Below are positions 24,787 to 34,072 of a DNA stretch of 64,000 nucleotides, piece after piece. The DNA comes from Flavisericum labens (lineage in GTDB: Bacteria > Bacteroidota > Bacteroidia > Flavobacteriales > Flavobacteriaceae), in assembly GCF_045446075.1 (NCBI RefSeq), contig NZ_JBJJBQ010000007.1, positions 1 to 64,000 of the forward strand. Direction: 5' to 3'. The notes under the pieces were generated by a model. It was not told the origin of the DNA and did no database searches. It saw only the letters and a program-made list of their open reading frames with translations. Each line of letters starts with the position of its first letter. The stretch's first letter is position 1. Made by a program: the position numbers and the translations under genes.

Positions 24787-25452
24787 ATGGAACATAAAGT
24801 CACACTTCGAAAAATTGAACACGTTAATCATAATGTCTTACATTTGGTTACCGACAAACCCAAAGATTACCACTTCAAACCAGGGCAAGCCACAGAAGTT
24901 TCTATAGACAAGAATGGCTGGAAAAATAAAAAACGACCTTTTACTTTTACCAATTTATCCGATGACAAAGAACTGGAATTCACCATAAAGGTTTACCCAT
25001 CCCATGATGGTGTTACCGAACAACTTGAACAACTAGAGGTTGGTGATTATCTGTTAATTGGTGATGCATGGGGTGCCATTCAGTACAAAGGGACAGGCGC
25101 TTTTATTGCCGGTGGGGCAGGAGTGACACCTTTTATCGCTATTCTAAAAGATTTAAAACGAAAAGGAGAATTGAAAGGCAACCAACTGTTTTTCAGTAAT
25201 CACCGAGAACGCGATATTATTTACAAGAACAACCTAGAAGCCTGGTTAGGTGAAAACTTGCATGTTATACTTTCTCAAGAAGACCATAAAGACTATGCAC
25301 ACGGACTTATAAGCAAAGACTATTTGGAAAAACACAACCTAGAAGTAACCAAACCGGTTTATCTGTGTGGTCCGCCACCCATGATGGAAGCGGTAGAGGC
25401 CGACCTGTATAAAATGGGATTACCTAAATCGCAATTGGTGGTGGAGGAATAA
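24787..25452 (+). CDS. Ferredoxin/flavodoxin reductase-like FAD oxidoreductase
   Basis: A 221-residue FNR-fold protein: a FAD-binding barrel (KKRPFTFTNLSDD, with the R-x-Y/F-[ST] type FAD motif at about residues 43-47) and an NAD(P)-binding half (GGAGVTPFIAILKDLK; LCGPPPMMEAV; C-terminal SQLVVEE). There is no iron-sulfur domain. It probably passes electrons between NAD(P)H and a separate acceptor. A decayed copy of its last ~35 codons is found at 27150-27258, downstream of the permease gene, indicating a past duplication of this gene. Confidence 0.85.
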   Translation: MEHKVTLRKIEHVNHNVLHLVTDKPKDYHFKPGQATEVSIDKNGWKNKKRPFTFTNLSDDKELEFTIKVYPSHDGVTEQLEQLEVGDYLLIGDAWGAIQYKGTGAFIAGGAGVTPFIAILKDLKRKGELKGNQLFFSNHRERDIIYKNNLEAWLGENLHVILSQEDHKDYAHGLISKDYLEKHNLEVTKPVYLCGPPPMMEAVEADLYKMGLPKSQLVVEE

Positions 25453-25629
25453 CATCCTATTCTTTAATTTGTGCTAAAATTTTTAAAAATTCGTACTGTA
25501 GAATCATTCACAAAATGCTGTTCAACACCATAAACAAAAAATAATTATTAAAAATTGACCATTATCAAGTCTTTTTTTTAGTCAGACCGTTATTTTTACC
25601 AACTCAAAAAAGTTAGGCACAAATACAAT

Positions 25630-27087
25630 ATGAAGGAAAAAAAGGAACAAAACTCTTATAAGGAGAAACGGAAAAAGTCGAGTGAATTTGAAAAGAGAGA
25701 AGATTATTTAGAACACGAACTATTAATCATGAAATTCCGTAGATGGAAGGTACATCTTCCTTTTCGTGACTTCCATATAGAAATTGAGGATTTGGTGCCT
25801 GCTTTGGCCGCAACCATAGGTAAAGTAGTTATGGTTACTGCTATGGTGGCTGCTTTCGCAGCTCAATTTGGGCTTTCGGCAGAATTTATTGCAGAAAATG
25901 TACGGTACGAACTATTAATTGCAGGAGGTATATTTGTCATTCTATTTTCGGCTATTTTAAATCCACGAGCCAATTTAGCAGGAACCCATGGCCCCATGAT
26001 TCCCTTAATCCCCATTATTGCTGCAGCAGGAGGGCACCCACTAGCATTAGGTATTCTAATTGGTGTTTTTGGACTCATATTAAGTATTACCAAAGGCGGT
26101 TCTAAGTTAATGACTTTAACGGGCGTTGGTGTACGGGGTGGTCTTCTTATTTATCTTGGTGCTGTCGGGCTAATTTCCCAAATTTCAAAATTTGAAGCAT
26201 GGTCGGTTAGCGCTAATGCCAGTACCGTTTCATTTGTGGTTATCGGTATAACCATTCTTATTTATGCCTACTTAGCCCGAATTAAAAAAAGGTGGTTGGC
26301 TATTCCGCTATGTTCGGCTATTGCAGGTATTATAACCTATGCCATGGGTGTTAATTTTGAATTTACCACCCAACCTGGATTACCGCACATGAATCCTTTG
26401 TATTGGTGGGGCGAGGACACAGGCTGGCAATTGGGATGGCCTGATTTTGGGCACTTTGTTGCTGTTATTCCATTCGCTATTTTGGCCGTGGCTATGTGGT
26501 CGCCAGATTACTTGGGGCACCGGGTTTTTCAAGAACTCAATTATCCCAAAAAAGCAAAAGATGTCTTAATGGATGTAGATGATACCATGACGGTGGCTTC
26601 CGTACGTCAAATGGTCGGTTCTGCTTTAGGCGGTGGCAATATTGCTTCATCATGGGGTACTTACATGATTCCTGCAGCCATTGCAAAACGTCCCATTCCT
26701 GGAGGGGCTATACTTACAGCTATACTATGTATTCTAGCAGCAGTTTTTGGTTATCCTATGGATTTAGCCATGTGGGAACCAGTGCTAAGAGTAGCCTTAT
26801 TGGTGGGGGTATTTTTACCCTTATTGGAAGCTGGTATGCAAATGATACATAAAACTAACGATTCGTTAAGTGCCGGTACCTGTATTTTTGCATGTGCATT
26901 TGTAAATCCCGTGTTTGGATGGGCATTGACTATGTTACTTGATAACTTGGGACTTATTGGCGATCGTGAAAGAGCAAAAGAATTATCTTTAAAAGAACGA
27001 TTAATCATTCCCGGAGCCATGTTTATTGTTTGTATAGTATCACTGATGCTGGTAGGTCAGCTACCAGGTATTCCCGGAATATTTTAA
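25630..27087 (+). CDS. DUF3360-like multi-pass permease
   Basis: A 485-residue integral membrane protein with about 10-12 helices after a charged ~70-residue N terminus (SEFEKREDYLEHELLIMKFR, then KVHLPFRDFHIEIEDLVPAL). The PFRDFxxEIEDLVPALAATIG segment and AGTHGPMIPLIPI recall the DUF3360 family, putative transporters with a UraA/SulP-type core. Helix-rich Gly/Ala segments (GVGVRGGLLIYLGAV; GSALGGGNIASSWGTYMIP) fit discontinuous pore helices. Substrate unknown. It is 177 bp downstream of the flavin reductase. Family call is from memory of the N-terminal motif. Confidence 0.65.
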   Translation: MKEKKEQNSYKEKRKKSSEFEKREDYLEHELLIMKFRRWKVHLPFRDFHIEIEDLVPALAATIGKVVMVTAMVAAFAAQFGLSAEFIAENVRYELLIAGGIFVILFSAILNPRANLAGTHGPMIPLIPIIAAAGGHPLALGILIGVFGLILSITKGGSKLMTLTGVGVRGGLLIYLGAVGLISQISKFEAWSVSANASTVSFVVIGITILIYAYLARIKKRWLAIPLCSAIAGIITYAMGVNFEFTTQPGLPHMNPLYWWGEDTGWQLGWPDFGHFVAVIPFAILAVAMWSPDYLGHRVFQELNYPKKAKDVLMDVDDTMTVASVRQMVGSALGGGNIASSWGTYMIPAAIAKRPIPGGAILTAILCILAAVFGYPMDLAMWEPVLRVALLVGVFLPLLEAGMQMIHKTNDSLSAGTCIFACAFVNPVFGWALTMLLDNLGLIGDRERAKELSLKERLIIPGAMFIVCIVSLMLVGQLPGIPGIF

Positions 27088-27149
27088 ATATTGATAGCTT
27101 ATATTAACTTGGTTCTAATAGATTATTGAAGAAACAATATGAAGACAGA

Positions 27150-27258
27150 ATTATTCAAACCAGTTTAACTCTGCGGATACCACCCATGATGAAACCCGCA
27201 GAAGCGAACCTTAATAAAAAGGGGGTTCCAAAATCTCAGTTGGTCGTGGAGGAATAAT
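27150..27258 (+). pseudogene. Remnant of a second flavin-reductase 3' end
   Basis: The sequence encodes PPMMKPAEANLNKKGVPKSQ followed by LVVEE and a stop, closely matching the C terminus of the reductase at 24787-25452 (PPPMMEAVEADLYKMGLPKS, QLVVEE). Upstream, KPV-stop-LCG corresponds to KPVYLCG but carries a TAA and a one-base shift. Only about 36 codons survive. The rest of the copy is gone, which implies duplication followed by deletion. Confidence 0.8.
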
Positions 27259-27300
27259 AATCTATCAGGTAAATATACATTTAATAAAAATGGAATAGAA

Positions 27301-27329
27301 TACCTCAGCTTTTGCTGGGGTGTTTTTAT
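27301..27329 (+). terminator. Rho-independent terminator
   Basis: ACCTCAGC and GCTGGGGT pair around TTTT (one wobble) and are followed by GTTTTTATTT. It closes the permease/remnant region. Bases 27330-27714 beyond it contain no gene; there is an inverted repeat GGTTATG...CATAACC (27390-27417) and otherwise AT-rich leader sequence. Confidence 0.7.
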
Positions 27330-27714
27330 TTAATCTATTAGGTGGACTATAGAATATTTTTGCTAAATTAGATTATCTACTTATAGACGGGTTATGGACA
27401 ATAACTTTTCATAACCCTATTGATGTTAATCGTTAGTTTATTTAAGACAAAAGAGGCAAATAGAGACCAAATCTTTGTAGAATTTCATCTCGGAGAGGGA
27501 TTTTGGGCAATATGATGTTAACAACTATTGATTAAATCATTACACGAAATGTAATATACTCATTTTTAAATATATAATCGTTATAATATAAAGTTTTGAT
27601 TTAAAATAAATGTCACGATACATATCCGAAATTATCGTCCATAGAATATATTGGACTATAAATTCAACGATTGGGACTATGTTTATTGAAATCTAAAATT
27701 AAACCCTTAATATT

Positions 27715-29517
27715 ATGGCTATTTCTGTAGACAATCCCCAGGCTTTTTATCAGTTTTTTTATTTGTTAACGTTTGTGTTTATGTTTTCTGTAGTTATCTA
27801 TAAAAGCATAAAGCGTGGGTATCATTTACGATCTGTATTGTTGATGTTTACCACCATCACACTTTTCACCGTAATAGGCACCAGATTATTTACCATTCCC
27901 ATAGAGGAGTGGTTCACTGCAATAAACACAAAGTCTCCCGAATTTAACAATAGATCGTCTATTGGAGGATTGCTATTTGGTTTAGTTGGGCTCTTAATAT
28001 CACAACGTATATTTGGATTTAAGAGGCCCATGTTAGATTTATTTGCTTGGCTGGTACCTGTTGCCATTGGCATTGCAAAATTCGGCTGTTTATTTAATGG
28101 CTGCTGTTATGGCCTACCATTTAATGGTTTTTGGGGTGTGCAATATCCCGTAGGAACTCATGGCCACTTTAACCATTGGTACTCCGGTGGTATTGATAAC
28201 GATGCTATCCTGTCATTAGCGGTACATCCGGTTCAGTTATATGAAAGCCTTCTGTTATTTGCTATCGGCTATGTTATTTGGAAAACCCGGAAAAGATGGA
28301 AAAAGAATTGGAGTGCCATGCTATTTGGTTTGTTCTTATATTTTACATTGCGATTTGGAGTTGAGTTTTTTAGAGACCATAGTATATCACATTTTAGCAC
28401 AACCTACTACTTAGGTGTATGGTCTATTCAATGGGGCATGCTAGGTTTAGGACTTATATTAGGTTTCGTTTTATGGTTTTACGAAAAACGTTTTAAAATA
28501 GAAATTACAAAGGGGCGCCAAGATTCACCATATCTCCATGCCGAATTAATTTATATTATATCCTTATCGTTTCTCATTTATACGTTTACAAACCTACTAA
28601 TACCTTTCGAACTTAAAGTGGTCTGGATTATGTTTATTCCTGCCATTGTTTTATCTTTTTATTATCTTTTCACTGAGACTAGATTAAGAAATCATCGTAA
28701 ACTTGTGGCAATATTGTTACTCGCACCTTTTTATGTTCTGGCCCAAACTATACCTGATCAAACACAAGAAATTAAACAATACAAACGTATAGATGTAGGT
28801 GGTTCTTTTGGTAATTTCGCAAATGAGGTAAAATTTGACCCACAAGAATCAATAAACATATGTGGAACTACTTCAACCTCTTACTCCTATGAGTATTTTA
28901 AGCAGGTCTATCAAATGGCCGGGGCAGGGTATTCACAGGTTAGCATAAAAAATGATGAAGCCACTACTTTTGGTGTTAACCTTTCTGGTGGCAATATTAA
29001 GAGTACTAACTTGCGCACCAATGAAACACAATCAGAATTTATTTTTGCTGTAAATCCCTATATGAAATGGGATGGAAAATGGTTTGGTGGTGGTTTAGGG
29101 CTTCAACTAGGTAAATTACGAGTTAATAAAGATGAAACAATAGATATTGGTGATTTAAAAGACACCAACAAAGACCGTTATATCTTGCCTGAATTCTATT
29201 TGAGGGTAGGACAAAAAAAATATCTGGATGTGGATTATAATTATGGTTTTATGATACCATCTGCTTATCCAACATTATATTCAAGAGCGAGCATAGGAAG
29301 TGGTTTTGGTCTCAGCCAAGACTATAGTTTTAGATATGGTCGTATATGGAATTTAGAAACCAATTATATTTCTGCCGAGGCATTAATTACCGACCAGTTA
29401 GGTGTTAATCTCATGTATGTTTTTAAGGAGGAAGATAACTTTCGATTTCAGACTGACGAAGCTTCTGGTAAAGTTGTGTTTTCACTCAATTATCGCTTTG
29501 GACATAAAACGAAATAG
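27715..29517 (+). CDS. Lgt-like membrane protein fused to a predicted outer-membrane beta-barrel
   Basis: A 600-residue two-part protein. Residues 1 to about 325 are polytopic and carry hallmarks of prolipoprotein diacylglyceryl transferase: GCLFNGCCYG (124-133), HPVQLYE (171-177) and RFGVEFFR (213-220). The region that should hold the catalytic HGG motif reads SSIGGLLFGLVG (81-92), with no His. Residues 328-344 (RKLVAILLLAPFYVLAQ) look like a signal peptide ending in an Ala-Gln site. The remaining ~255 residues have alternating beta-strand character (YMKWDGKWFGGGLGLQLGKL, YILPEFYLRVG) ending in NYRFGH, as in outer-membrane barrels. Whether this is one fused protein, or is cleaved at the internal signal, cannot be told. 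A CDP-alcohol phosphotransferase follows 42 bp later. Confidence 0.75.
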   Translation: MAISVDNPQAFYQFFYLLTFVFMFSVVIYKSIKRGYHLRSVLLMFTTITLFTVIGTRLFTIPIEEWFTAINTKSPEFNNRSSIGGLLFGLVGLLISQRIFGFKRPMLDLFAWLVPVAIGIAKFGCLFNGCCYGLPFNGFWGVQYPVGTHGHFNHWYSGGIDNDAILSLAVHPVQLYESLLLFAIGYVIWKTRKRWKKNWSAMLFGLFLYFTLRFGVEFFRDHSISHFSTTYYLGVWSIQWGMLGLGLILGFVLWFYEKRFKIEITKGRQDSPYLHAELIYIISLSFLIYTFTNLLIPFELKVVWIMFIPAIVLSFYYLFTETRLRNHRKLVAILLLAPFYVLAQTIPDQTQEIKQYKRIDVGGSFGNFANEVKFDPQESINICGTTSTSYSYEYFKQVYQMAGAGYSQVSIKNDEATTFGVNLSGGNIKSTNLRTNETQSEFIFAVNPYMKWDGKWFGGGLGLQLGKLRVNKDETIDIGDLKDTNKDRYILPEFYLRVGQKKYLDVDYNYGFMIPSAYPTLYSRASIGSGFGLSQDYSFRYGRIWNLETNYISAEALITDQLGVNLMYVFKEEDNFRFQTDEASGKVVFSLNYRFGHKTK

Positions 29518-29559
29518 CAATCAAAAAAAAAATTTAATTATAAGTTAGCATAAACTAGT

Positions 29560-30159
29560 ATGAACATACCAATTTCACTAATACTATTCCGGTTATTATT
29601 AGCTCCAATAATTTTGTCTTTAGCTTATTTTATTGGAGAAAGTGCTAAAACAACTATCGTTGTTCTGATGTATTTAGGATTGATATCTGATATTTTGGAC
29701 GGCATAATTGCAAGAAAACAAAATATATCTTCAGCAAAATTAAGACGGATGGATAGCCAAACAGATATGATATTCTGGTTATCCATGGGTTTTGCGACCT
29801 GGATATTATATCCCAAACTAATTGCTAACAACGCTATAGTTATTTGGGCCCTAATCGGCATGGAAATAGCCTGTCATGTTATTAGCTACATAAAATTTAA
29901 AAAACAGCCCTGCGCGCATGCATTTCTTTCTAAACTTTGGGCCATAACATTATTGGTAGCCTTTACATCTTTAATTGGATTTAACCATGCGGGAGTTCCA
30001 TTTGCATTGGCGATTATTATGGGTTTAATTTCACAACTTGATATCGTATTAATAACCCTTATTTTGCCAAAATGGGCACACGATATCCCCAGTGCTTACC
30101 ACGCTTACTTGATAAGAAAAGACATTAAATTTAAGCGAAATATATATTTAAATGGCTAA
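29560..30159 (+). CDS. CDP-alcohol phosphatidyltransferase-family protein with altered motif
   Basis: A 199-residue membrane protein with about six helices. The CDP-alcohol motif D-x2-D-G-x2-A-R-x8-G-x3-D-x3-D is nearly complete: Asp44, Asp47, Gly48, Ala51, Arg52, Asp65 and Asp69 are present, but the second Gly is Leu61 (SAKLRRMDSQTD). Members transfer a phospho-alcohol from CDP-diacylglycerol (or the reverse) to make phospholipid headgroups. All four metal/nucleotide Asp are kept, so activity is possible despite the change. Placement after the Lgt-like fusion gene suggests a shared lipid-linked role, which is an inference. Confidence 0.82.
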   Translation: MNIPISLILFRLLLAPIILSLAYFIGESAKTTIVVLMYLGLISDILDGIIARKQNISSAKLRRMDSQTDMIFWLSMGFATWILYPKLIANNAIVIWALIGMEIACHVISYIKFKKQPCAHAFLSKLWAITLLVAFTSLIGFNHAGVPFALAIIMGLISQLDIVLITLILPKWAHDIPSAYHAYLIRKDIKFKRNIYLNG

Positions 30160-30239
30160 AACCTTTTACAAGACAGCAATGTGTTTTTGAAACGCAGAAG
30201 GGAAGCATCAGGTTTCAGTTGTGACCAAATAAATAAACC

Positions 30240-31142
30240 TTAATCGAAGTGAAGACGATATAATAGCTCTACCTTAAAAATGGCCCCGTCTTTAAACCGC
30301 TCATTAAGTTGGGTTCTGTTGTCTCCTAAATAAAAGGCAGTTAAGGCTAAATCTATTTTATCTTCAGAATCGAATACCTTATAATTTCTAACAATGGCAT
30401 AACCCGCTTTAGCGCTTACATAAAGTGATTTACTTAACTTATATCTAAAATAACCAACCAATTCATTTGAGGTTTTAGAAACATAAGCCCCGTTAGGGCT
30501 ATAATTCTGGTTATTTAAATTATAAGTGGTTCCAAGTCCATCAAACCGCATGCCTGCCCATGATTTTTCATTTAACCTATAATTAAGGTCCCCAATGATA
30601 GGTAAGTTTAAATTAGCCTCAAATTTCTTGTTATTACTCAAATAATATACACCAAAAATAGGCACTACAATCAACCCGTATTTCTCGGTATTTGCATACA
30701 CGCCATATCGGTATTTTAAATCACTACGTTTCTTTTTGGTAAATAACGATAAGAATGCTATTTGATGGTTATTTTTAGAAAGCTTAATTTCATCAGAAGC
30801 GATTTTAGAAAACAGCATAAAAGTAGTAGACCATGTATCGTTCAACGTTTTATTAATACCAACATTTAATCCTAAAACATTTAAGTTATGACTTGGTATA
30901 TTGGTATCTAGTTTCACCTTGGTTTTATTGGTGAAAAATCCCGTTAGTAAAATGGTTTTCTCATTAATAACCACCGGAAAATTAAGTTCCAATGCTAATT
31001 CTTCAACAGTCGTTTGCGATTCAGAAACTTCAAAATCGTTTGATGGCGTATTGGTGTAGCTAATATTGGCAATATCAAAATAGTTTTGCGCCAACCCTTG
31101 AAAACAAACAATGCCAATTAAAACAAACGATATATACTTCAT
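30240..31142 (-). CDS. DUF6268-like outer membrane beta-barrel protein
   Basis: A 300-residue exported protein; ATG at 31142 gives signal peptide MKYISFVLIGIVCFQGLAQ, while an ATG 24 bases further up would add polar residues before it. The body is an alternation of short amphipathic strands (TWSTTFMLFSKIAS, LKYRYGVYANTEKYGLIVVP, FGVYYLSN, YRLNEKSWAGMRFDGLG, LVGYFRYKLSKSLYVSAKAGYAI) ending KVELLYRLHFD, as in flavobacterial barrels of DUF6268. Probably an outer-membrane protein of unknown cargo. It converges on the phosphotransferase gene. Confidence 0.72.
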   Translation of the reverse strand: MKYISFVLIGIVCFQGLAQNYFDIANISYTNTPSNDFEVSESQTTVEELALELNFPVVINEKTILLTGFFTNKTKVKLDTNIPSHNLNVLGLNVGINKTLNDTWSTTFMLFSKIASDEIKLSKNNHQIAFLSLFTKKKRSDLKYRYGVYANTEKYGLIVVPIFGVYYLSNNKKFEANLNLPIIGDLNYRLNEKSWAGMRFDGLGTTYNLNNQNYSPNGAYVSKTSNELVGYFRYKLSKSLYVSAKAGYAIVRNYKVFDSEDKIDLALTAFYLGDNRTQLNERFKDGAIFKVELLYRLHFD

Positions 31143-31202
31143 GTATAGGTTTATGCTAGGCTGCAATTTACGTAATTAAACCTGTGATGTAATAGAAATA
31201 AG

Positions 31203-31266
31203 CATTTCACGAAATAAAATACTTGGGCGTTGTTATATCGATGATTATGTCAAATATCTCTAAAAG
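31203..31266 (+). repeat. Dispersed ~65-bp intergenic repeat, copy 1
   Basis: CATTTCACGAAATAAAATAC ... TTGTTATATCGATGATTATG and TCAAATATCTCTAAAAG resemble the sequence at 37001-37066 in the same orientation with a few indels. It lies between a barrel protein gene and a cotransporter gene and is non-coding. Confidence 0.55.
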
Positions 31267-31310
31267 ATTATAAACCTATTAATTGGTAGTACATAAAAGT
31301 TAAATAAAAT

Positions 31311-33542
31311 CTATAAATTATTTCTGAATATTACAGGAACTTCGTTTTTCATGCCATTATTTTGCACAAACACAACCGCTTTTAGCTTGGTAACAACAGT
31401 GTCTATAATTTTAGCACGTGCCTCATAATTATCGTTTCCTCTTGCCAATCCTGTAAAAACTAAATCAGCCCTTTTGCTCTTTTTTATTAGAATTTCTAGT
31501 GGTGCTTCTTTGTCATTGGCTAAAACATGGATATTGGCATCTATACGCGCTTCATTTATATTATACCTTATATAATGTTCCATTAATTTTTTTTCTTCTT
31601 CAGTATGTGTTATGGATAAAATATTAATCTCTACTTTACTCCATTTCCGATTCAATCTAATCAGGTAGGAGAGGAGAAGCATCAAATCTCCATTCCTATC
31701 TTGTCCTCGCCACCAGATATCAATTCGTTTGTTTGCTTTACGGCTAAAGTGATTGGGTATGTGTGCAACAAGAATGTTTTTTCCAGCTGAGGACAAGTCA
31801 TTAATAATTTGTAATTCTTGTAACTTGCCCTTTTGAGTTTGAGACCACCCAAAAACCACGGTATTGGTTTTTATTCCAGCTATTCCATGTGAAGAGGCAA
31901 CAAGGTTCATTCCTAATTTAAAATCACTCACAACATTTACTTCTGTAAGTGCTTGTAGACCTTCTGCTTTTAACTCTTGCTGCATTTTAAAAACAATCTC
32001 GTTACGTCTTTCCAATTCACCTTTGTCCTCTGGAGTAAGCAACCGTGAAATAGTAAGCAATCCGCTATTCTGGCCTAACATTTCTGTAAATTTCACTAAC
32101 GGCAAATGTTCCTTGATCTCATGAATAAAAAGAATTATTATTGGCCTCCAATTTCTAGGATGAACCTTCTTAGCACTTAAACGCAAAAGAGCATATCTAC
32201 TTAAATGCATCCAAATTCCAGTTGATGCGTCTCCCCATTGTTGCTCCAATTTCTTATTCATTAAATAAATAAATATGACAACTTCCAATCCAAGCGCAAA
32301 TGCAAATGCAATAGGATTTATTAACCACATAACAACCATTGCTGCGAGAGCCCCTAACAGTGAAACATACCAAGGCACATGTATTTTTGGTCTATAGGAA
32401 GGTTCTTTTATAAGTTGCTCAACAGCAGCACTTACATTTACCGCTACGTAAAGCGTTAAAAAAAGTACCGATACGTATTGAGCAAGCGTATTAAGCCCCC
32501 CAAGAAAAACGGCGGCAATAGCAATTAAACCACTAATCCAGGTAGCAATAGTTGGCTGCCCAGTTTTTGATAGTTTTCCTAAAAATTTTGGCATAAGTCC
32601 ATCCATAGAAAGTGCCTGTAAAATTCGTGGACCACCCAAAATACTTCCAAAGGCAGAAGATAGTACTGCCCCCCAAACAGCTGGATATACTAGCCATGGA
32701 CCAAAAACAGCTATTCTAGTCCAGATGGTAATACCTGCATCTGGGTTTGCCAGTTGTTCAAGAGTAAGAACTCCTGTTACCGATAAAACTAGAGGAATAA
32801 TTAAATAAATAGCTGCTCCACTCAAAACAGCACCAATGGTCCCTTTTGGAATTGATTTTTGAGGGTCTTTCAAGTCACCGCTAAGCCCAATACCTGCCGT
32901 AAATCCAGTAACCGCTGGAAAAAAAACAGCAAATACATACCAAAATCCTTCAGGAGCACTTGAGTAATTAGCTTTAGTTGTGGGTGCATGCATATCTTGG
33001 GTTACCACACCGAGGATTAGTGCTAAAATGGCTGCAGCCACAATAATCATAATTGGAATCTGTGATTTTAGTACCAGTTTAGCGCTTTTGCCAGACAATG
33101 CAGTTATAAGAATAATAAAAAGCACCGTTAACAACTGAAGACTATAAGAAGGCAACGTGTTTTGCGCATCAGGCCATAATATTAAAATGGCTTCTGAAAG
33201 TCCATAACAATAAAAAGTAACACTTAAAGTTCTGCATAAATATAACGGAATTCCAATGGCGCCACCAGGCTCAAGCCCTAAACTACGAGAAATCATAAAA
33301 TACTCGCCACCAACACCAACTTTTATGTTCGTAGCAATAGCAGAAGCGCTAAGTCCAGTAATAAAAGTAATAGAACTGGCCAATAAAACAATTATAACCG
33401 TATTGATAAGACCAACATTTCCAACCACCCAACCAAAACGTAGGAACATGATGAGTCCTAATATGGTAAGTATACTTGGTATGTAAACACCCAAAAACGT
33501 GCCGAATTTATGAGGTGTTTTGGTTGTATTTGTTTTAGCCAT
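31311..33542 (-). CDS. Cation-chloride cotransporter-like APC permease (SLC12 family)
   Basis: A 743-residue protein: about 12 transmembrane helices (residues ~15-460) followed by a ~280-residue cytoplasmic domain. The N terminus (KFGTFLGVYIPSILTILGLI, FLRFGWVVGNVG) and TGFTAGIGLSGDLKDPQKSI (with the P-x-x-x-I-x-x-G-T-I helix after it) match SLC12-like transporters. The C terminus has a nucleotide-binding-like fold feel (ILVAHIPNHFS, RADLVFTGLARGNDNYEARA). It probably couples chloride with Na/K. No accessory gene is nearby. Substrate set is inferred only by family. Confidence 0.85.
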   Translation of the reverse strand: MAKTNTTKTPHKFGTFLGVYIPSILTILGLIMFLRFGWVVGNVGLINTVIIVLLASSITFITGLSASAIATNIKVGVGGEYFMISRSLGLEPGGAIGIPLYLCRTLSVTFYCYGLSEAILILWPDAQNTLPSYSLQLLTVLFIILITALSGKSAKLVLKSQIPIMIIVAAAILALILGVVTQDMHAPTTKANYSSAPEGFWYVFAVFFPAVTGFTAGIGLSGDLKDPQKSIPKGTIGAVLSGAAIYLIIPLVLSVTGVLTLEQLANPDAGITIWTRIAVFGPWLVYPAVWGAVLSSAFGSILGGPRILQALSMDGLMPKFLGKLSKTGQPTIATWISGLIAIAAVFLGGLNTLAQYVSVLFLTLYVAVNVSAAVEQLIKEPSYRPKIHVPWYVSLLGALAAMVVMWLINPIAFAFALGLEVVIFIYLMNKKLEQQWGDASTGIWMHLSRYALLRLSAKKVHPRNWRPIIILFIHEIKEHLPLVKFTEMLGQNSGLLTISRLLTPEDKGELERRNEIVFKMQQELKAEGLQALTEVNVVSDFKLGMNLVASSHGIAGIKTNTVVFGWSQTQKGKLQELQIINDLSSAGKNILVAHIPNHFSRKANKRIDIWWRGQDRNGDLMLLLSYLIRLNRKWSKVEINILSITHTEEEKKLMEHYIRYNINEARIDANIHVLANDKEAPLEILIKKSKRADLVFTGLARGNDNYEARAKIIDTVVTKLKAVVFVQNNGMKNEVPVIFRNNL

Positions 33543-33599
33543 AGAGCGTTAGATTCTAGTCCTATTAAATATAGCATAAAAAAAATTAAGTTTTGCTTT

Positions 33600-34030
33600 A
33601 CCATTCTGTAACTATAGGTTGTTTAAATATTAAATCACCCACTGGTGAGCTATAATGTACGGCGTTATAGCCTGTCCCGAACTTGATTCGGGATAACTTT
33701 AGCTTTGCCCAAATCAATTATATTGTTTTAGAGGTTTTCGCGAATCTCCTTCGTCGATTTGGTTAAAAGCTGGGCAGAGCGTTAAGAAAAGGTCTGGTAG
33801 ACCTTTTTAGTGAATGAGCCAGCTGGCGCACTGGCATACTACAGTTTCTTAAAAAAATTTATTCTAAAAGTTTCTTCTATAATGTTAATGAAACCGCTTG
33901 CGGTTCACGAGCACCTATTCATTAAAATAGCGTGTGCGAGTAAACACTTTTTATGCGACGACGTAGGAGGGAAGCGTAATGTATGAATAATTATACATAT
34001 TTTTATTATACAAACCGTTAGAATTAAAAA
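33600..34030. repeat. Hairpin-rich intergenic region
   Basis: The 530-bp gap between the cotransporter and the T9SS gene holds no ORF I trust. It contains three exact inverted repeats: TCCCGAA-5-TTCGGGA (33675-33693), AAAAGGTCT-GGT-AGACCTTTT with a T tail (33787-33808), and AACCGC-TT-GCGGTT (33892-33905). It is somewhat richer in GC than other gaps. This could be a REP-like element cluster or a structured RNA. Confidence 0.5.
33787..33808 (+). terminator. Terminator-like hairpin
   Basis: Perfect 9-bp stem AAAAGGTCT/AGACCTTTT with a GGT loop and T tail. No plus-strand gene ends just before it, which makes a transcript starting in this gap possible. Confidence 0.45.
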
Positions 34031-34072
34031 AAACCTTATTTTCCTTTTTTTAAATCAAACGCACTCCCAAAC

